Numbered from the stretch's first letter, positions 8,278 to 16,991 are shown. The stretch is DNA of 63,926 nt from Rhizobium sp. Q54 (GCA_943328505.2 CALQAH020000007.1:1-63926), one strand, 5' to 3'. Made by a program: numbers and translations. The notes: generated by a model not told the origin, from the sequence alone.

Positions 8278-9114
8278 TTAATCTATTACGCCTAATTTGA
8301 TTGATTTTTCAATCAAGTCTTCTTGTTTTTCGTTTATATTTTCAATATGCTGTCTAACTTCATCATAAATTAATTGGATTACTGAAAAATCAATATCATG
8401 TAAGTGAGAATCATTATCTTTAAATCTTTTTTTTGTGATAAATATCTTATCAATTTCTTTAGGTTTGTTTACATTTTTACCAACACCATATGTTTCAGTA
8501 ATTATATAAAATTTAGCATTAGAAACACCTTGTTTTATCCTGTAAGCTGTAGATGCAGAGCCCTCTAACATTGTTTTGTCTAACCAGGTTTTACATTCAA
8601 TAGACACTATAGGTACTGAAATTTTATGGTCAATTTCATTTATTCTTAAAATAAGATTTTTGTAAATAGCTAAATCCTGGTCTTTTTCAGATATAATGAA
8701 CTTTGGCTGTTCTATAATTGAATTTTCTATGGAAAGCTGATTGTATGCTTTTATACTGCCACATAACAAATTATTTTCTTTAGCAATTGGAGATAGTATT
8801 AATTTAAAAAATTCCTCCATAATTGTTGAAAGGAATTTTGATTGAAAAGGGAAAATTTCTTTGTTATTAGTGTCTCTATTTAAATTGTATGATTTTTTCT
8901 TAAATTGATTTAATAATTTTGTTCTAGTTTTTAAAGATTTAACCTTATCAAAACGCTGTCTATATGAAATGTAATTATTAAAATGGGGGATAATTATTGT
9001 TTTTTGTTTTGCTGTTAAATCTTTACTTTTATATTTTGTAAGTAAATTAGATGCATGGACATCTCCTAATTTTTTGTATGCTTCAATTTTTGAAATGTTT
9101 CCTGGGGTAACCAT
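8278..9114 (-). CDS. Bpu10I-like restriction endonuclease subunit (278 aa)
   Basis: The catalytic core is EKDQDLAIY (D145, D147) followed by VPIVSIECKTWLDKTMLEGS (E173-C-K175), a PD-(D/E)XK pattern of the Bpu10I restriction endonuclease family. The length of 278 aa fits the larger subunit of Bpu10I/BbvCI-type heterodimers. It sits second from last in the operon controller-nuclease-large subunit-small subunit. Together with the 236-aa gene it would cut both strands of an unmethylated site. Bpu10I and BbvCI recognise non-palindromic 7-bp sites. Whether this one does cannot be told here. Confidence 0.78.
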   Translation of the reverse strand: MVTPGNISKIEAYKKLGDVHASNLLTKYKSKDLTAKQKTIIIPHFNNYISYRQRFDKVKSLKTRTKLLNQFKKKSYNLNRDTNNKEIFPFQSKFLSTIMEEFFKLILSPIAKENNLLCGSIKAYNQLSIENSIIEQPKFIISEKDQDLAIYKNLILRINEIDHKISVPIVSIECKTWLDKTMLEGSASTAYRIKQGVSNAKFYIITETYGVGKNVNKPKEIDKIFITKKRFKDNDSHLHDIDFSVIQLIYDEVRQHIENINEKQEDLIEKSIKLGVID

Positions 9115-9133
9115 GTTTATTTTGTAGCAATTG

Positions 9134-9673
9134 CTACAATTCGTTTAATTGTATTTTTAAATCATTTACATCAGAAACATCATTAATATCTATAATATCT
9201 ATTTCATATAAATCAGCAAAAGTTTGAAATGAAGTGCCATCAAATCTGCTTCTCGTTGTTCCTTTTGGGTAAAATTTTCTTTTTTGAACAAATTCATTTT
9301 TTTCTATCCAGCCACAAACAGTTATTTCTTTTTTAATTTTATTATAGCTACAAAAAATATATACTTCGGTTTGGAAATAATCTTGAAGCTTTAAAAAATT
9401 ATTAGTATATTCTCTTCGAACATCAGTCGTACGCCCCATTGTTTTGACATCTATTTTTTTATTATTAAAAACAATATCAACTCCATCATCAAAACCATCC
9501 TCACCATTAACACTAGAGAGGCCAAATAAATTCATCACTACACTTTGACCTATTATACCTGTTAATTGTTGTTCAGCATTACCATTGGCAGTAGATCTTT
9601 GACCAAAATTATAATTTTGTATTTGTTTTTTACAATGGTCAATTACTGTATCTGAAACTTGTATTTTAAACAT
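9134..9673 (-). CDS. PD-(D/E)XK nuclease-like protein of the restriction operon
   Basis: This 179-aa protein has a compact nuclease signature (GFDDGVDIVFNNKKIDVKT, with D66 and D75-V-K77) and a C-terminal beta-rich part (CGWIEKNEFVQKRKFYPKGT, then ADLYEI) seen in small restriction-fold proteins of phages and R-M loci. Its ATG overlaps the controller gene's stop by one base (TAATG), so translation is coupled. It may be an extra endonuclease, a nicking or repair partner, or a fidelity factor. Its presence beside two Bpu10I-like subunits is unusual. Confidence 0.65.
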   Translation of the reverse strand: MFKIQVSDTVIDHCKKQIQNYNFGQRSTANGNAEQQLTGIIGQSVVMNLFGLSSVNGEDGFDDGVDIVFNNKKIDVKTMGRTTDVRREYTNNFLKLQDYFQTEVYIFCSYNKIKKEITVCGWIEKNEFVQKRKFYPKGTTRSRFDGTSFQTFADLYEIDIIDINDVSDVNDLKIQLNEL

Positions 9674-9885
9674 TATATTAATTCTTTTATATTAATTTCA
9701 AGCGCCTTTGCAATTTTTTCTATGTTAATGAGAGTAATATTCTTTTCAGCCCTTTCTATCATACCAATGTATGTTCTATGCATGTTGGCTAAAGCTGCTA
9801 ATTGTTCTTGAGACATACCTTTCTGCATTCTGATACTTCTAACTTTATCTCCAAAAATTTTCAATATGGGTTCTTTTTCTTTCAT
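9673..9885 (-). CDS. XRE-family controller protein of the R-M system
   Basis: This 70-aa protein is a single helix-turn-helix: IRMQKGMSQEQLAALANMHR, then TYIGMIERAEKNITLINIEKIAKAL. Size, fold and first position in the restriction operon identify it as a C (controller) protein, which delays and limits endonuclease expression. Two ACTATAGT boxes flank its promoter, and the -7 box (TAGGTTTG on the minus strand, 9902-9909) is so close to ATG 9885 that the transcript would be nearly leaderless, as known for several controller genes. TAATG coupling joins it to the next gene. Confidence 0.88.
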   Translation of the reverse strand: MKEKEPILKIFGDKVRSIRMQKGMSQEQLAALANMHRTYIGMIERAEKNITLINIEKIAKALEINIKELI

Positions 9886-9889
9886 TAAT

Positions 9890-9943
9890 AACTATAGTCT
9901 TCAAACCTACGTTTTGTTTTTTTAAAAATCAACATACTATAGT
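9890..9943 (-). promoter_or_regulatory. Controller promoter with two C-box-like operators
   Basis: On the minus strand, a TTG at 9930-9932 and TAGGTTTG at 9902-9909, 20 nt apart, form a Bacteroidetes promoter. Identical palindromes ACTATAGT lie at 9936-9943 (upstream of -33) and 9890-9897 (around the expected start of transcription). This geometry suits activation from the distal box and repression from the proximal box by the C protein. Confidence 0.65.
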
Positions 9944-10124
9944 TGGCATAATATTATTTTTTTATAGAATATCTTTTAAAAAAAGAAATTAAAAAAATGT
10001 TTTTTATTGTAAAATCCTCTTTTAGTTAAAGTATTAGAAAAATTAAATCAATGTTTGTTTTATTTCGTTAAATACTAAATTAATAAAATACAACATATTT
10101 TGGTTTGGCAGTAAAAAGGACGTT

Positions 10125-10355
10125 TTACATTTCAGATAACGCTTCTTTCCCATCCCTTAAAAAATACTTACACAAAAAAAAACATATTTCCACTTCAAAA
10201 TTTGCGGCTGTATTTTTTCCCCAAGCTTCTTTAATAATTTGACAGTCATTATTTAAAAATTGTCTTGTAATGGAGTTTTTGATAATTAAATGATTTTTAA
10301 CATACTTGCTAAATAAAGTATAAAGGTATATTAAGACTTTGTGTACTAGTTGTAA
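10125..10355 (-). pseudogene. Possible decayed gene fragment
   Basis: A 76-codon minus-strand frame without a usable ATG ends ITRQFLNNDCQIIKEAWGKN, then CKYFLRDGKEALSEM. The amino-acid composition looks protein-like but no family was recognised. The rest of 9961-10736 is very AT-rich and contains no other supportable gene. Confidence 0.25.
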
Positions 10356-10702
10356 TTATACCATAATCATTTGTTAATATATCACAATACTTTTTCTTTC
10401 AATTTAACACCACATAATATATAAAAAGTATTCTCAACAGTATTATTATTTTATTATTGAAACCATGACATTCATATCATTCTTAATGAAATTTTCAATA
10501 ATATTAGTATGTAAATGACTTGTGGTTTAAATTATAAAAATAAGTAAGTTAACTTAACCTTTTTTTGATACGTATTTAAATCTTTCAATTAAGTAATAAA
10601 TAATGTTATTGCTTCTGTTTTTAAAGCATGTTTTGTTGGGTAATATTTTTCATCATGACATTGCAAGGTTGCAAAGAATACCTAGTCTAAAATGTCATAT
10701 CA

Positions 10703-10710
10703 TAACTTTG
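10703..10710 (+). promoter_or_regulatory. -7 box of the first vWA gene
   Basis: TAACTTTG fits the Bacteroidetes -7 consensus TAnnTTTG, 27 bases before the vWA start. No good -33 TTTG lies at 19-20 nt, and the 15-bp operator found further right is absent here. Confidence 0.4.
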
Positions 10711-10736
10711 CAAAATAATCTTAAACAAACAATATT

Positions 10737-11393
10737 ATGAAAAACAAAAAAACACTTTACCATTTTGTATTAGACAAAAGTGGTTCCATGAGCAATTGCT
10801 TAGAAACAACCATTAATGGTTTTAATAAACAGTTGGACACAATTAAGCATTTACAAAAAGAATTCCCTGAACAAGAATTTAAAGCATCGCTAACTATTTT
10901 TGACAACAGTGTAGAAACTGTTTTTTCTCAAGTAGGAATAGAAGAATTTACAACTCTAAGCTATAAAAACTATAAGCCAAATGGTGCGACAGCTTTACTT
11001 GATGCAATTGGCATTTCAATTAACGAAATTAGAATAAAAAACGAAACAAAAATCATCACTGATGAAATGAGTGTGGTAGTGGTTATACTTACTGATGGTA
11101 TGGAAAACGCAAGCAGACAATTTACCTATCATCAAATCGCTGCTACTATTAAATCATTAGAAGAAACAGACAGATGGACATTTACCTTTTTAGGTGCTGA
11201 CATTGATGCCATCCATACCTCTAAAATGTTAAATATCCGAGAAGAAAATGTAATTTCCTTTGACAAGGGAGACATGAATACGATGATGAATGATATTAGT
11301 GAAGGAATGCGTCAATATTCGCATAGCAAATCCGAAGGAAAAACAAAGAAAGACTTCTTGGATTTTATTGAAAACAAAGACCGTAGAAAATAA
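10737..11393 (+). CDS. vWA domain protein 1
   Basis: This 218-aa protein is essentially one von Willebrand factor A domain with an intact metal-binding (MIDAS) site: DKSGS near residue 13, GATALLDA (the conserved Thr) near 87, and VVILTDGMENAS near 118. It has no signal peptide or membrane helix, so it acts in the cytoplasm. Such stand-alone vWA proteins usually scaffold complexes or partner AAA ATPases. It is followed after 20 bases by a DUF6717 gene, so they are co-transcribed. A second vWA gene (16091) shares its layout, pointing to an old duplication in this locus. Confidence 0.85.
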   Translation: MKNKKTLYHFVLDKSGSMSNCLETTINGFNKQLDTIKHLQKEFPEQEFKASLTIFDNSVETVFSQVGIEEFTTLSYKNYKPNGATALLDAIGISINEIRIKNETKIITDEMSVVVVILTDGMENASRQFTYHQIAATIKSLEETDRWTFTFLGADIDAIHTSKMLNIREENVISFDKGDMNTMMNDISEGMRQYSHSKSEGKTKKDFLDFIENKDRRK

Positions 11394-11413
11394 TTTTAAA
11401 AAAAAGAAAGAAA

Positions 11414-11737
11414 ATGAAAAATTACACCTTTAAAAAAGAACAAGGCAAATGGTATATTGAATTACCAACTTGGACAGGAACAAAAGCAGAATTACAAATG
11501 GTTGGTGGTGCTGATACATTATTAGACCATCTATCAAACAAAGGAACAACAGTTACAATTGACATATCAACTGATAAAAAATGTCCTGAAGGGTTTGAAA
11601 CTCTAAAAAGAATAATACAAACTCCACCTAATGGATGTATATACCATTTAGGATTTTCACCAGTTTGGTTATGTAATGTAACCAAGTTTGTGTTCGATGG
11701 GATATTCCCAAAACAAATAAACTTTATGGTAGCTTAA
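11414..11737 (+). CDS. DUF6717 family protein
   Basis: This 107-aa protein begins MKNYTFKKEQGKWYIELP and contains LQMVGGADTLLDHLS, a pattern I recognise as DUF6717, a small Bacteroidetes family of unknown function. It sits 20 bases after vWA protein 1, implying one transcript. The C-terminal half has several aromatic residues and Cys (GCIYHLGF, VWLCNVTKFVF). No catalytic motif is visible. In this context it may be a partner or modulator of the vWA protein. Confidence 0.7.
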   Translation: MKNYTFKKEQGKWYIELPTWTGTKAELQMVGGADTLLDHLSNKGTTVTIDISTDKKCPEGFETLKRIIQTPPNGCIYHLGFSPVWLCNVTKFVFDGIFPKQINFMVA

Positions 11738-11865
11738 AAATAATTAGAAAGGAAAATTGGGTTTTGTTGGTAATTAAGCAAATCACAGAACCCAATTAAA
11801 TATTTTGATGATTTGAAAATAAATAAATAGTATAAAAATTAGAATAAAAATACTACTTTAGATTT

Positions 11866-13008
11866 ATGAAAATACACTTATTACGATCGCCAGAATTAAA
11901 GGTAGAAACCTATCGAAATGTGCTCGATATATTTAATTCATCCAAAGGTCCTATGCATTTTTTATCCTGTGAAAAGGAAATTTTAGAATTCACTGCTGAT
12001 GAAGAAGATAGGATTTGGGAACAAAAAGAAGATTTTCAAAAGTTAAAAAAAATAACTGATAACTCGGAGGAAGAATCAATTTGTTATGTTTCAGAAATAG
12101 AGTTTCCCTATGTTGAAAAAGTAAAATCTTGGGAGCAACTATTTGCAGAATGTGATGCGTACAGAAAGAAAAAAAGAATAGCAGAAAAAGACATAGTGGT
12201 TTTGCTGACAGATTTTGGTAACGACCAAAATTGGTTTGGTGGAGTATCGCCATCCATGAAAAATTTCTTTATACAAACCTCTAATTGGAAACATTATTTT
12301 GGAAATTCAATTGACATCCGATATCCAATTGCTTATGAAGTGATTATTTGGGTAATGCGTTATTATATGTTTTCAAATAGAGAAGATATATATAAAAGCG
12401 CTCATAAGGTCCCTATTGGCTGTATTATGGATTTTTGTGGAGATAAAACACAAATAACTTTAAAAATGCGAACAGCCGATGTATGTGAAGACTGTATGGA
12501 TAAATTCATAGGGCAAGATGTTCCTGTACTATATACTCGACAATTTTTTGACATATTAGATGGTATCCAGAGTGTTATGACTTTTAGGGGGCGTTCTAAA
12601 TTAATACTTATAGCCAGTAAAATAAAAATTAATATGACTCAAAAAAAGATTTTTTTTACTGATTTAGGAAATCATGAACTTAAATTAAATCCAAAGGAAT
12701 GGGCAGTATATTTATTATTTTTAAATCAATCTAAAGATGGACTTAAAAAAGATGAATTAATAACTAAAAGAGATGACTTATATAAAGAGTACAGAAAAAA
12801 TACTGATATTTCTAAAGAAATGGGAAACAAGGTTGTAGATGAACTTATTGATACAACAAAGAATGAACTTAATGTAGTTATATCGAGAATCAATAAAAAA
12901 ATAAAAAATGCAGTTGGTGATTCTCTTTATGATTTTTATTGTATTCAAGGAGAAAGAGGAGATAAGAAATTTATCAAATTAGATAGGGAAATGATAATAG
13001 TTTTATAA
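11866..13008 (+). CDS. Sensor/regulator-like protein with C-terminal winged helix, 380 aa
   Basis: The N-terminal half contains VVLLTDFGNDQNWFGG, a His-bearing helix ending HKVPIGCIMDFCGDKTQITLK and the cysteine pair RTADVCEDCMDKF. This suggests a metal-binding or protease-derived sensing domain. The C-terminal third (about 270-380) resembles an OmpR-type winged helix: ELKLNPKEWAVYLLFL, a KDELI segment, then NVVISRINKKIKNAV and a final hairpin. It precedes an AAA ATPase cassette by 103 bases. I infer that it senses a signal and controls that cassette. The family was not recognised. Confidence 0.6.
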   Translation: MKIHLLRSPELKVETYRNVLDIFNSSKGPMHFLSCEKEILEFTADEEDRIWEQKEDFQKLKKITDNSEEESICYVSEIEFPYVEKVKSWEQLFAECDAYRKKKRIAEKDIVVLLTDFGNDQNWFGGVSPSMKNFFIQTSNWKHYFGNSIDIRYPIAYEVIIWVMRYYMFSNREDIYKSAHKVPIGCIMDFCGDKTQITLKMRTADVCEDCMDKFIGQDVPVLYTRQFFDILDGIQSVMTFRGRSKLILIASKIKINMTQKKIFFTDLGNHELKLNPKEWAVYLLFLNQSKDGLKKDELITKRDDLYKEYRKNTDISKEMGNKVVDELIDTTKNELNVVISRINKKIKNAVGDSLYDFYCIQGERGDKKFIKLDREMIIVL

Positions 13009-13111
13009 TAACTCATTAATATACTTATACAAACCAGTAACATTTTTAATTATTGTGCAGATAAAATGCATATTTATAGATTATTTTTACTAAAAATAAA
13101 TAACAACCGTT

Positions 13112-14776
13112 ATGATAAATAAAATTGGCGTAGAAAACTTTAGAGTGTTTAAAGACTATACAGAATTTGAGTTAAGACCGCTTACCTTACTTACTGGACC
13201 TAATAATGCAGGGAAAAGTTCTTTAACCAAATTACTTCTTTTATTGAATAATGGTTTACAAGAACTAAATTTTAAAGAGGGGATTCATAATTTAGAAGAT
13301 TACAAAAATAGTTTAAATAGAGATTGTAATAACGAAAATCTCCATTTAACTTTATATGATAAAATAGATATTTTAGAAAGTGAGGTTAAAATGGATTTAT
13401 ATTATAATTCCAAAGGAATTATTGAAAAACTAGAAATTAGTACAAATTCAATCAATATTATAACTTTCACAAAAAAATATTCTATGATTGAAGATGTGGC
13501 TGAATATCAGTTAGAAAATGAATTTGGTGAAATTGAAACACATGAAGATTGGGATTTTACAGATTATTGTGATTATAATTTATCATTTAACATTAATTAT
13601 ATAATTCAACTTTTTTATGATAATAAAATAATATTTGAGGAAGCTGAAAGAAAAAGGCAAATAAGAAATGAGATTGAAAGTATTCCTAAGGATTATTTAT
13701 TGTACGATTTGATAGTTGATGGGGAAAATTGTACTTCTAATAATATTGATTTATTGTTAAAATTTCAAAAAACAGAATTTGCTAAGAATGTTTACTCTTT
13801 CGATACTGATGATCCAAATTTTGTTGATAAAAACGTCCTTATTGAAGAATGTAATAATGCTATTACTACTTTAAGTGAAAGAATTAAAATGAAAATTTAT
13901 TATAAAATTGAAAACGAAAAAATATTCAAGAATTCTAAGATTGAAATAATAGAAAATTATTTAGGAGATTTAATTTTTAACAAGACTATTTTTGAAGATG
14001 ATTTTAGTTTCAATATAGTTGGAAAATCTTATAAAATTATAAATAATAAAAAAGAAATAATTAAACACTTTTCAAATTTTAGGAATAATTTCAATCATTA
14101 CGAATATATTTCTCCAATGAGAGGTAATCAAAAAAGAGTTTTATTTAATAAATCGGAAAGCGCAATTGATGAACTTGCTGCTAAAGTTAATATAAAACTT
14201 CAAAAAAAATATCTTGAAGCAGTTTTGCCTAAAATAGGAATATCCGGAATAATTGACATTAAAAGAGATGAAAATACAATTTCTATAATTTCTATTAAAA
14301 AAGATGAGAATGATGAAAATCCAATGAATTTAGCCGATTTTGGATTTGGTTATTCTCAATTAATTCCAATTATTTTAAAGATTATTGATTGTCAAAATAA
14401 AAAGCAATATAACTTAATCATAGAAGAACCAGAAGCAAATTTGCATCCTAATTTACAGTCCATATTAGCTGATATTTTTGTGTTAACATTGGAACATTTT
14501 AAAGATTTTAATTTTATTATTGAAACGCATAGTGTTTATTTTATAAAAAAATTACAACTATTAACAGCTAAAAAACAAATAGCTACTAATAAAAGTGTAA
14601 TATATTATTTCAGTTCAGACAATCTTGAACCTCTTGATATACCTGAACCTAAAGTAAAAAAAATTGAAATCGATGAGTTTGGGAGATTAAGCGATGAATT
14701 TGGAAAAGGATTTTTTGATGAAGAGAATAATTTGTCAATAGATTTATTCATGTTGAAATATTCTCAAAATAATTAA
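13112..14776 (+). CDS. AAA ATPase of the RecF/OLD-like (AAA_15/AAA_21) type
   Basis: This 554-aa protein has a Walker A GPNNAGKSS (residues 29-37) directly after IGVENFRVFKDY, the start typical of SMC/RecF-like ATPases. A long helical insertion (about 60-330) follows, then a signature-like FGFGYSQLIPIIL, Walker B LIIEEPEANLHP and the switch FIIETHSVYFI. It lacks a TOPRIM domain, so it is not a full OLD nuclease. The stop is 2 bases from the next start, so it forms a two-gene unit with the 329-aa partner, as in ATPase-plus-effector phage defence pairs such as Septu or PARIS. Confidence 0.85.
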   Translation: MINKIGVENFRVFKDYTEFELRPLTLLTGPNNAGKSSLTKLLLLLNNGLQELNFKEGIHNLEDYKNSLNRDCNNENLHLTLYDKIDILESEVKMDLYYNSKGIIEKLEISTNSINIITFTKKYSMIEDVAEYQLENEFGEIETHEDWDFTDYCDYNLSFNINYIIQLFYDNKIIFEEAERKRQIRNEIESIPKDYLLYDLIVDGENCTSNNIDLLLKFQKTEFAKNVYSFDTDDPNFVDKNVLIEECNNAITTLSERIKMKIYYKIENEKIFKNSKIEIIENYLGDLIFNKTIFEDDFSFNIVGKSYKIINNKKEIIKHFSNFRNNFNHYEYISPMRGNQKRVLFNKSESAIDELAAKVNIKLQKKYLEAVLPKIGISGIIDIKRDENTISIISIKKDENDENPMNLADFGFGYSQLIPIILKIIDCQNKKQYNLIIEEPEANLHPNLQSILADIFVLTLEHFKDFNFIIETHSVYFIKKLQLLTAKKQIATNKSVIYYFSSDNLEPLDIPEPKVKKIEIDEFGRLSDEFGKGFFDEENNLSIDLFMLKYSQNN

Positions 14777-14778
14777 CA

Positions 14779-15768
14779 ATGAAAAACAATTATCCAAATT
14801 TATATATTTCAGAAATATTTTTAGATTCTTTAGACAAAAAGCTAGAGGAAGTTAGAAGTCATTCTCTATTAGATTTTAATAATTCTAATAAGAGAAAAAG
14901 TTTAGATAGAATTATAGACTTATTTTTTATTGGAAATATATATTCTGATATAGAAGAATATAAAATTGAGCAATTTAGAAAAAAGAGTTTAAATGATTAT
15001 AAATTCAAGGATGTATTATTAAAAAAAATTATTGAAGAAGATTCAAATAAAAGAATTTTCGAAAAGGGTTTAAAAAGGAATGATTGTAAATTATCAAATT
15101 TTTGTTTTTTCATAGACAAAAATCATGAAGATTGTGAAAACCTAAGTCAAACAGAAGGAAAAATAATTATTGGAGATGATTTTTTAAATTCATCTTTTTA
15201 TTTAGAGCAAACCTTTGCAGCAGAAAGTACGAATAAAGAAATTAAACAAGTAGATAAAATAAAACATCCTTGTAGTAGTATGTTAATTATTGACCAATAC
15301 TTGTTTGAACAGAATAAAATTCCATACTTAATAAAATTTTTAGAAAAAATTATTTCTCCTGAACTTTCAAAACCATTTGAATTAGATATTCTAATTGGAA
15401 TAGAAAAATCTGAAAAATATATTACTGATAAATACGAAGAAATTTTAAATGCTTTTTCAAATAAAATATCTTTACATATTTTAAATGATAAATCTGCATT
15501 TGATATTGGAAAAGAAAGTGACAGATTTATTATTACAAATTATTCTACAATATCAATAGGTCATCCATTTGATCGACCTACTTCTATTTCTTGTAATTTT
15601 TACCCTTCAAATTATAGCAAAGAAGGAATTATTACTTCTTATTCAATGTGGAAAGACAAAATTTTTTTTGCAAAAAAAAGGATTGAATCTACCCCTGAAA
15701 AAATATTATATAATAAAGTAAAATGGAAATCAGACGATATAAAGCATTCAATATTTGAATCTGTTTAA
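14779..15768 (+). CDS. Partner protein of the AAA ATPase, 329 aa
   Basis: It starts 2 bases after the ATPase stop. The N-terminal 90 residues are helical and charged. The centre has CKLSNFCFFIDKNHEDC and KIIIGDDFLNSS. The C-terminal half contains HPCSSMLIIDQYLF and then DILIGIEKS, and near the end GKESDRFIITNYSTISIGHP. The last segment faintly resembles half of a phospholipase D-like fold, but no HKD motif is present. The tight coupling suggests an effector or adaptor in an ATPase-driven defence module. The family was not recognised. Confidence 0.6.
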   Translation: MKNNYPNLYISEIFLDSLDKKLEEVRSHSLLDFNNSNKRKSLDRIIDLFFIGNIYSDIEEYKIEQFRKKSLNDYKFKDVLLKKIIEEDSNKRIFEKGLKRNDCKLSNFCFFIDKNHEDCENLSQTEGKIIIGDDFLNSSFYLEQTFAAESTNKEIKQVDKIKHPCSSMLIIDQYLFEQNKIPYLIKFLEKIISPELSKPFELDILIGIEKSEKYITDKYEEILNAFSNKISLHILNDKSAFDIGKESDRFIITNYSTISIGHPFDRPTSISCNFYPSNYSKEGIITSYSMWKDKIFFAKKRIESTPEKILYNKVKWKSDDIKHSIFESV

Positions 15769-15784
15769 GTATTTTTAAAATCTC

Positions 15785-15818
15785 TGCACTAAATCTGCAC
15801 TCATCTATATTTCCTTTG
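15785..15818 (+). promoter_or_regulatory. Regulon operator-promoter (fossil copy)
   Basis: The operator TGCAC-TAAAT-CTGCA (15785-15799) is followed exactly 11 nt later by TTCCTTTG (15811-15818), a near-consensus -7 box, and then by the helicase fossil at 15844. Operator, spacing and -7 box are the same as in front of the intact helicase at 26531-26564. Confidence 0.7.
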
Positions 15819-15843
15819 TATCAGAAATCAAAAAAAGATGCTT

Positions 15844-16071
15844 ATGGAAACTGCAATTTCAATTTTAGACCACTTATAATTTAATTTTCCATTTCAAAAA
15901 AAGAAAGATGTTCTATGGACTACTGGATTTGCTTATGGCTATTCTATTACTTGTAATAAAGCACAAGGAGGCGAATGGGATAAAGTATATTTAAACAATT
16001 ACCATATTCCTACTATGAAGTTTCAATATACGGCTATTACAAGAGCTAAATCTGATGTAATATTATATTAA
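15844..16071 (+). pseudogene. Internally deleted copy of the RecD-like helicase
   Basis: The first codons read METAISILDHL and then a TAA, matching METAITILDHL of the intact helicase at 26594, where the stop position holds CAG. After about ten more alignable codons the frame jumps, with some 375 codons missing, to YGYSITCNKAQGGEWDKVYL and FQYTAITRAKSDVILY. This matches the intact protein's C-terminus and stop. The remnant stays in one frame. It shows that the locus once held two promoter-helicase units, and it now lies between the ATPase pair and the second vWA gene. Confidence 0.9.
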
Positions 16072-16090
16072 CCAAAAAATTTTAAAACAA

Positions 16091-16828
16091 ATGACAGCAA
16101 AAAAACACCAAGTACACAATTTAATTATTTTAGACGAAAGCGGTTCTATGCAATCTATTAAACCATCAATTATTAATGGATTTAATGAATTGGTACAATC
16201 TATTAAAGGAATTCAAAATCAATTTCTAGAACAAGAGCATACTATTTCTATTATTTCATTTAACGGGTTTGGAAATAAAGTACTGCATTTCATGGATGAT
16301 GTTAGCAAACTAAATACAATAGATTCGAGTAATTATAAACCTGACTCGATGACGCCACTATATGATGCAATGGGGTTTGGTCTTACCAAATTAAAGACAG
16401 CGCTAGAGTCGCAAACGGATTATAATGTATTAGTAACTATCCTTACCGATGGCGAGGAGAATGCTTCAAGAGAATATACAGGTACTGTTATAAAGAATAT
16501 GATTGAAGAACTTAGTGAAGGAAATTGGACTTTTACCTATATCGGAACCGATCATGATGTTGAAAAAATGGCCACTAATTTGTCTATAAAAAACAGTATG
16601 AGTTTTGATAAAAATACTGATGGAATTGATTCTATGTTTGCTGAAGAGTTCCAAAGCAGAAGACTATTCAGTAAAAATATTAGAGAGAAAAATGATTTTA
16701 AAGAAAATTACTTTCAAAAAGCAGAAGAATTAATAAAGTCATTAGAAAATGATACTCAAGAACCTGTGAAACCACCAAAAAAACTCAGTATTTGGAAAAA
16801 ATTGACGGGGAAGAATAAAACAAAATAA
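16091..16828 (+). CDS. vWA domain protein 2
   Basis: This 245-aa cytoplasmic vWA domain has an intact MIDAS site: DESGS near residue 15, SMTPLYDAMG near 92, and TILTDGEENAS near 120. It parallels vWA protein 1 through the TIILDxSGSM, INGFN and TDGxENAS segments. It adds a basic C-terminal tail (PPKKLSIWKKLTGKNKTK) that could bind membrane or nucleic acid. It starts 19 bases after the helicase fossil and may still be driven by the fossil's operator-promoter. The role is inferred as a scaffold or ATPase partner. Confidence 0.85.
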   Translation: MTAKKHQVHNLIILDESGSMQSIKPSIINGFNELVQSIKGIQNQFLEQEHTISIISFNGFGNKVLHFMDDVSKLNTIDSSNYKPDSMTPLYDAMGFGLTKLKTALESQTDYNVLVTILTDGEENASREYTGTVIKNMIEELSEGNWTFTYIGTDHDVEKMATNLSIKNSMSFDKNTDGIDSMFAEEFQSRRLFSKNIREKNDFKENYFQKAEELIKSLENDTQEPVKPPKKLSIWKKLTGKNKTK

Positions 16829-16991
16829 AAATGAAAAATATGACTTTTAAATTTTAATTAATGGCTAGATGTTGCTATTCGATATTTCAGAAATGTTACC
16901 TAATCTTATTGGTATTTGTTACTTGTAAATGAATTTAGTATAGCCAAAATCTTTAAAATTCCATTATTAATTTGTTAATCAATTAAGAAAA

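Noticed and set aside
14779..15768. The ATPase partner as a DUF4435 (PARIS AriB) or HNH (Septu PtuB) protein
   Set aside because: Neither TOPRIM-like acidic motifs nor an HNH motif is present.
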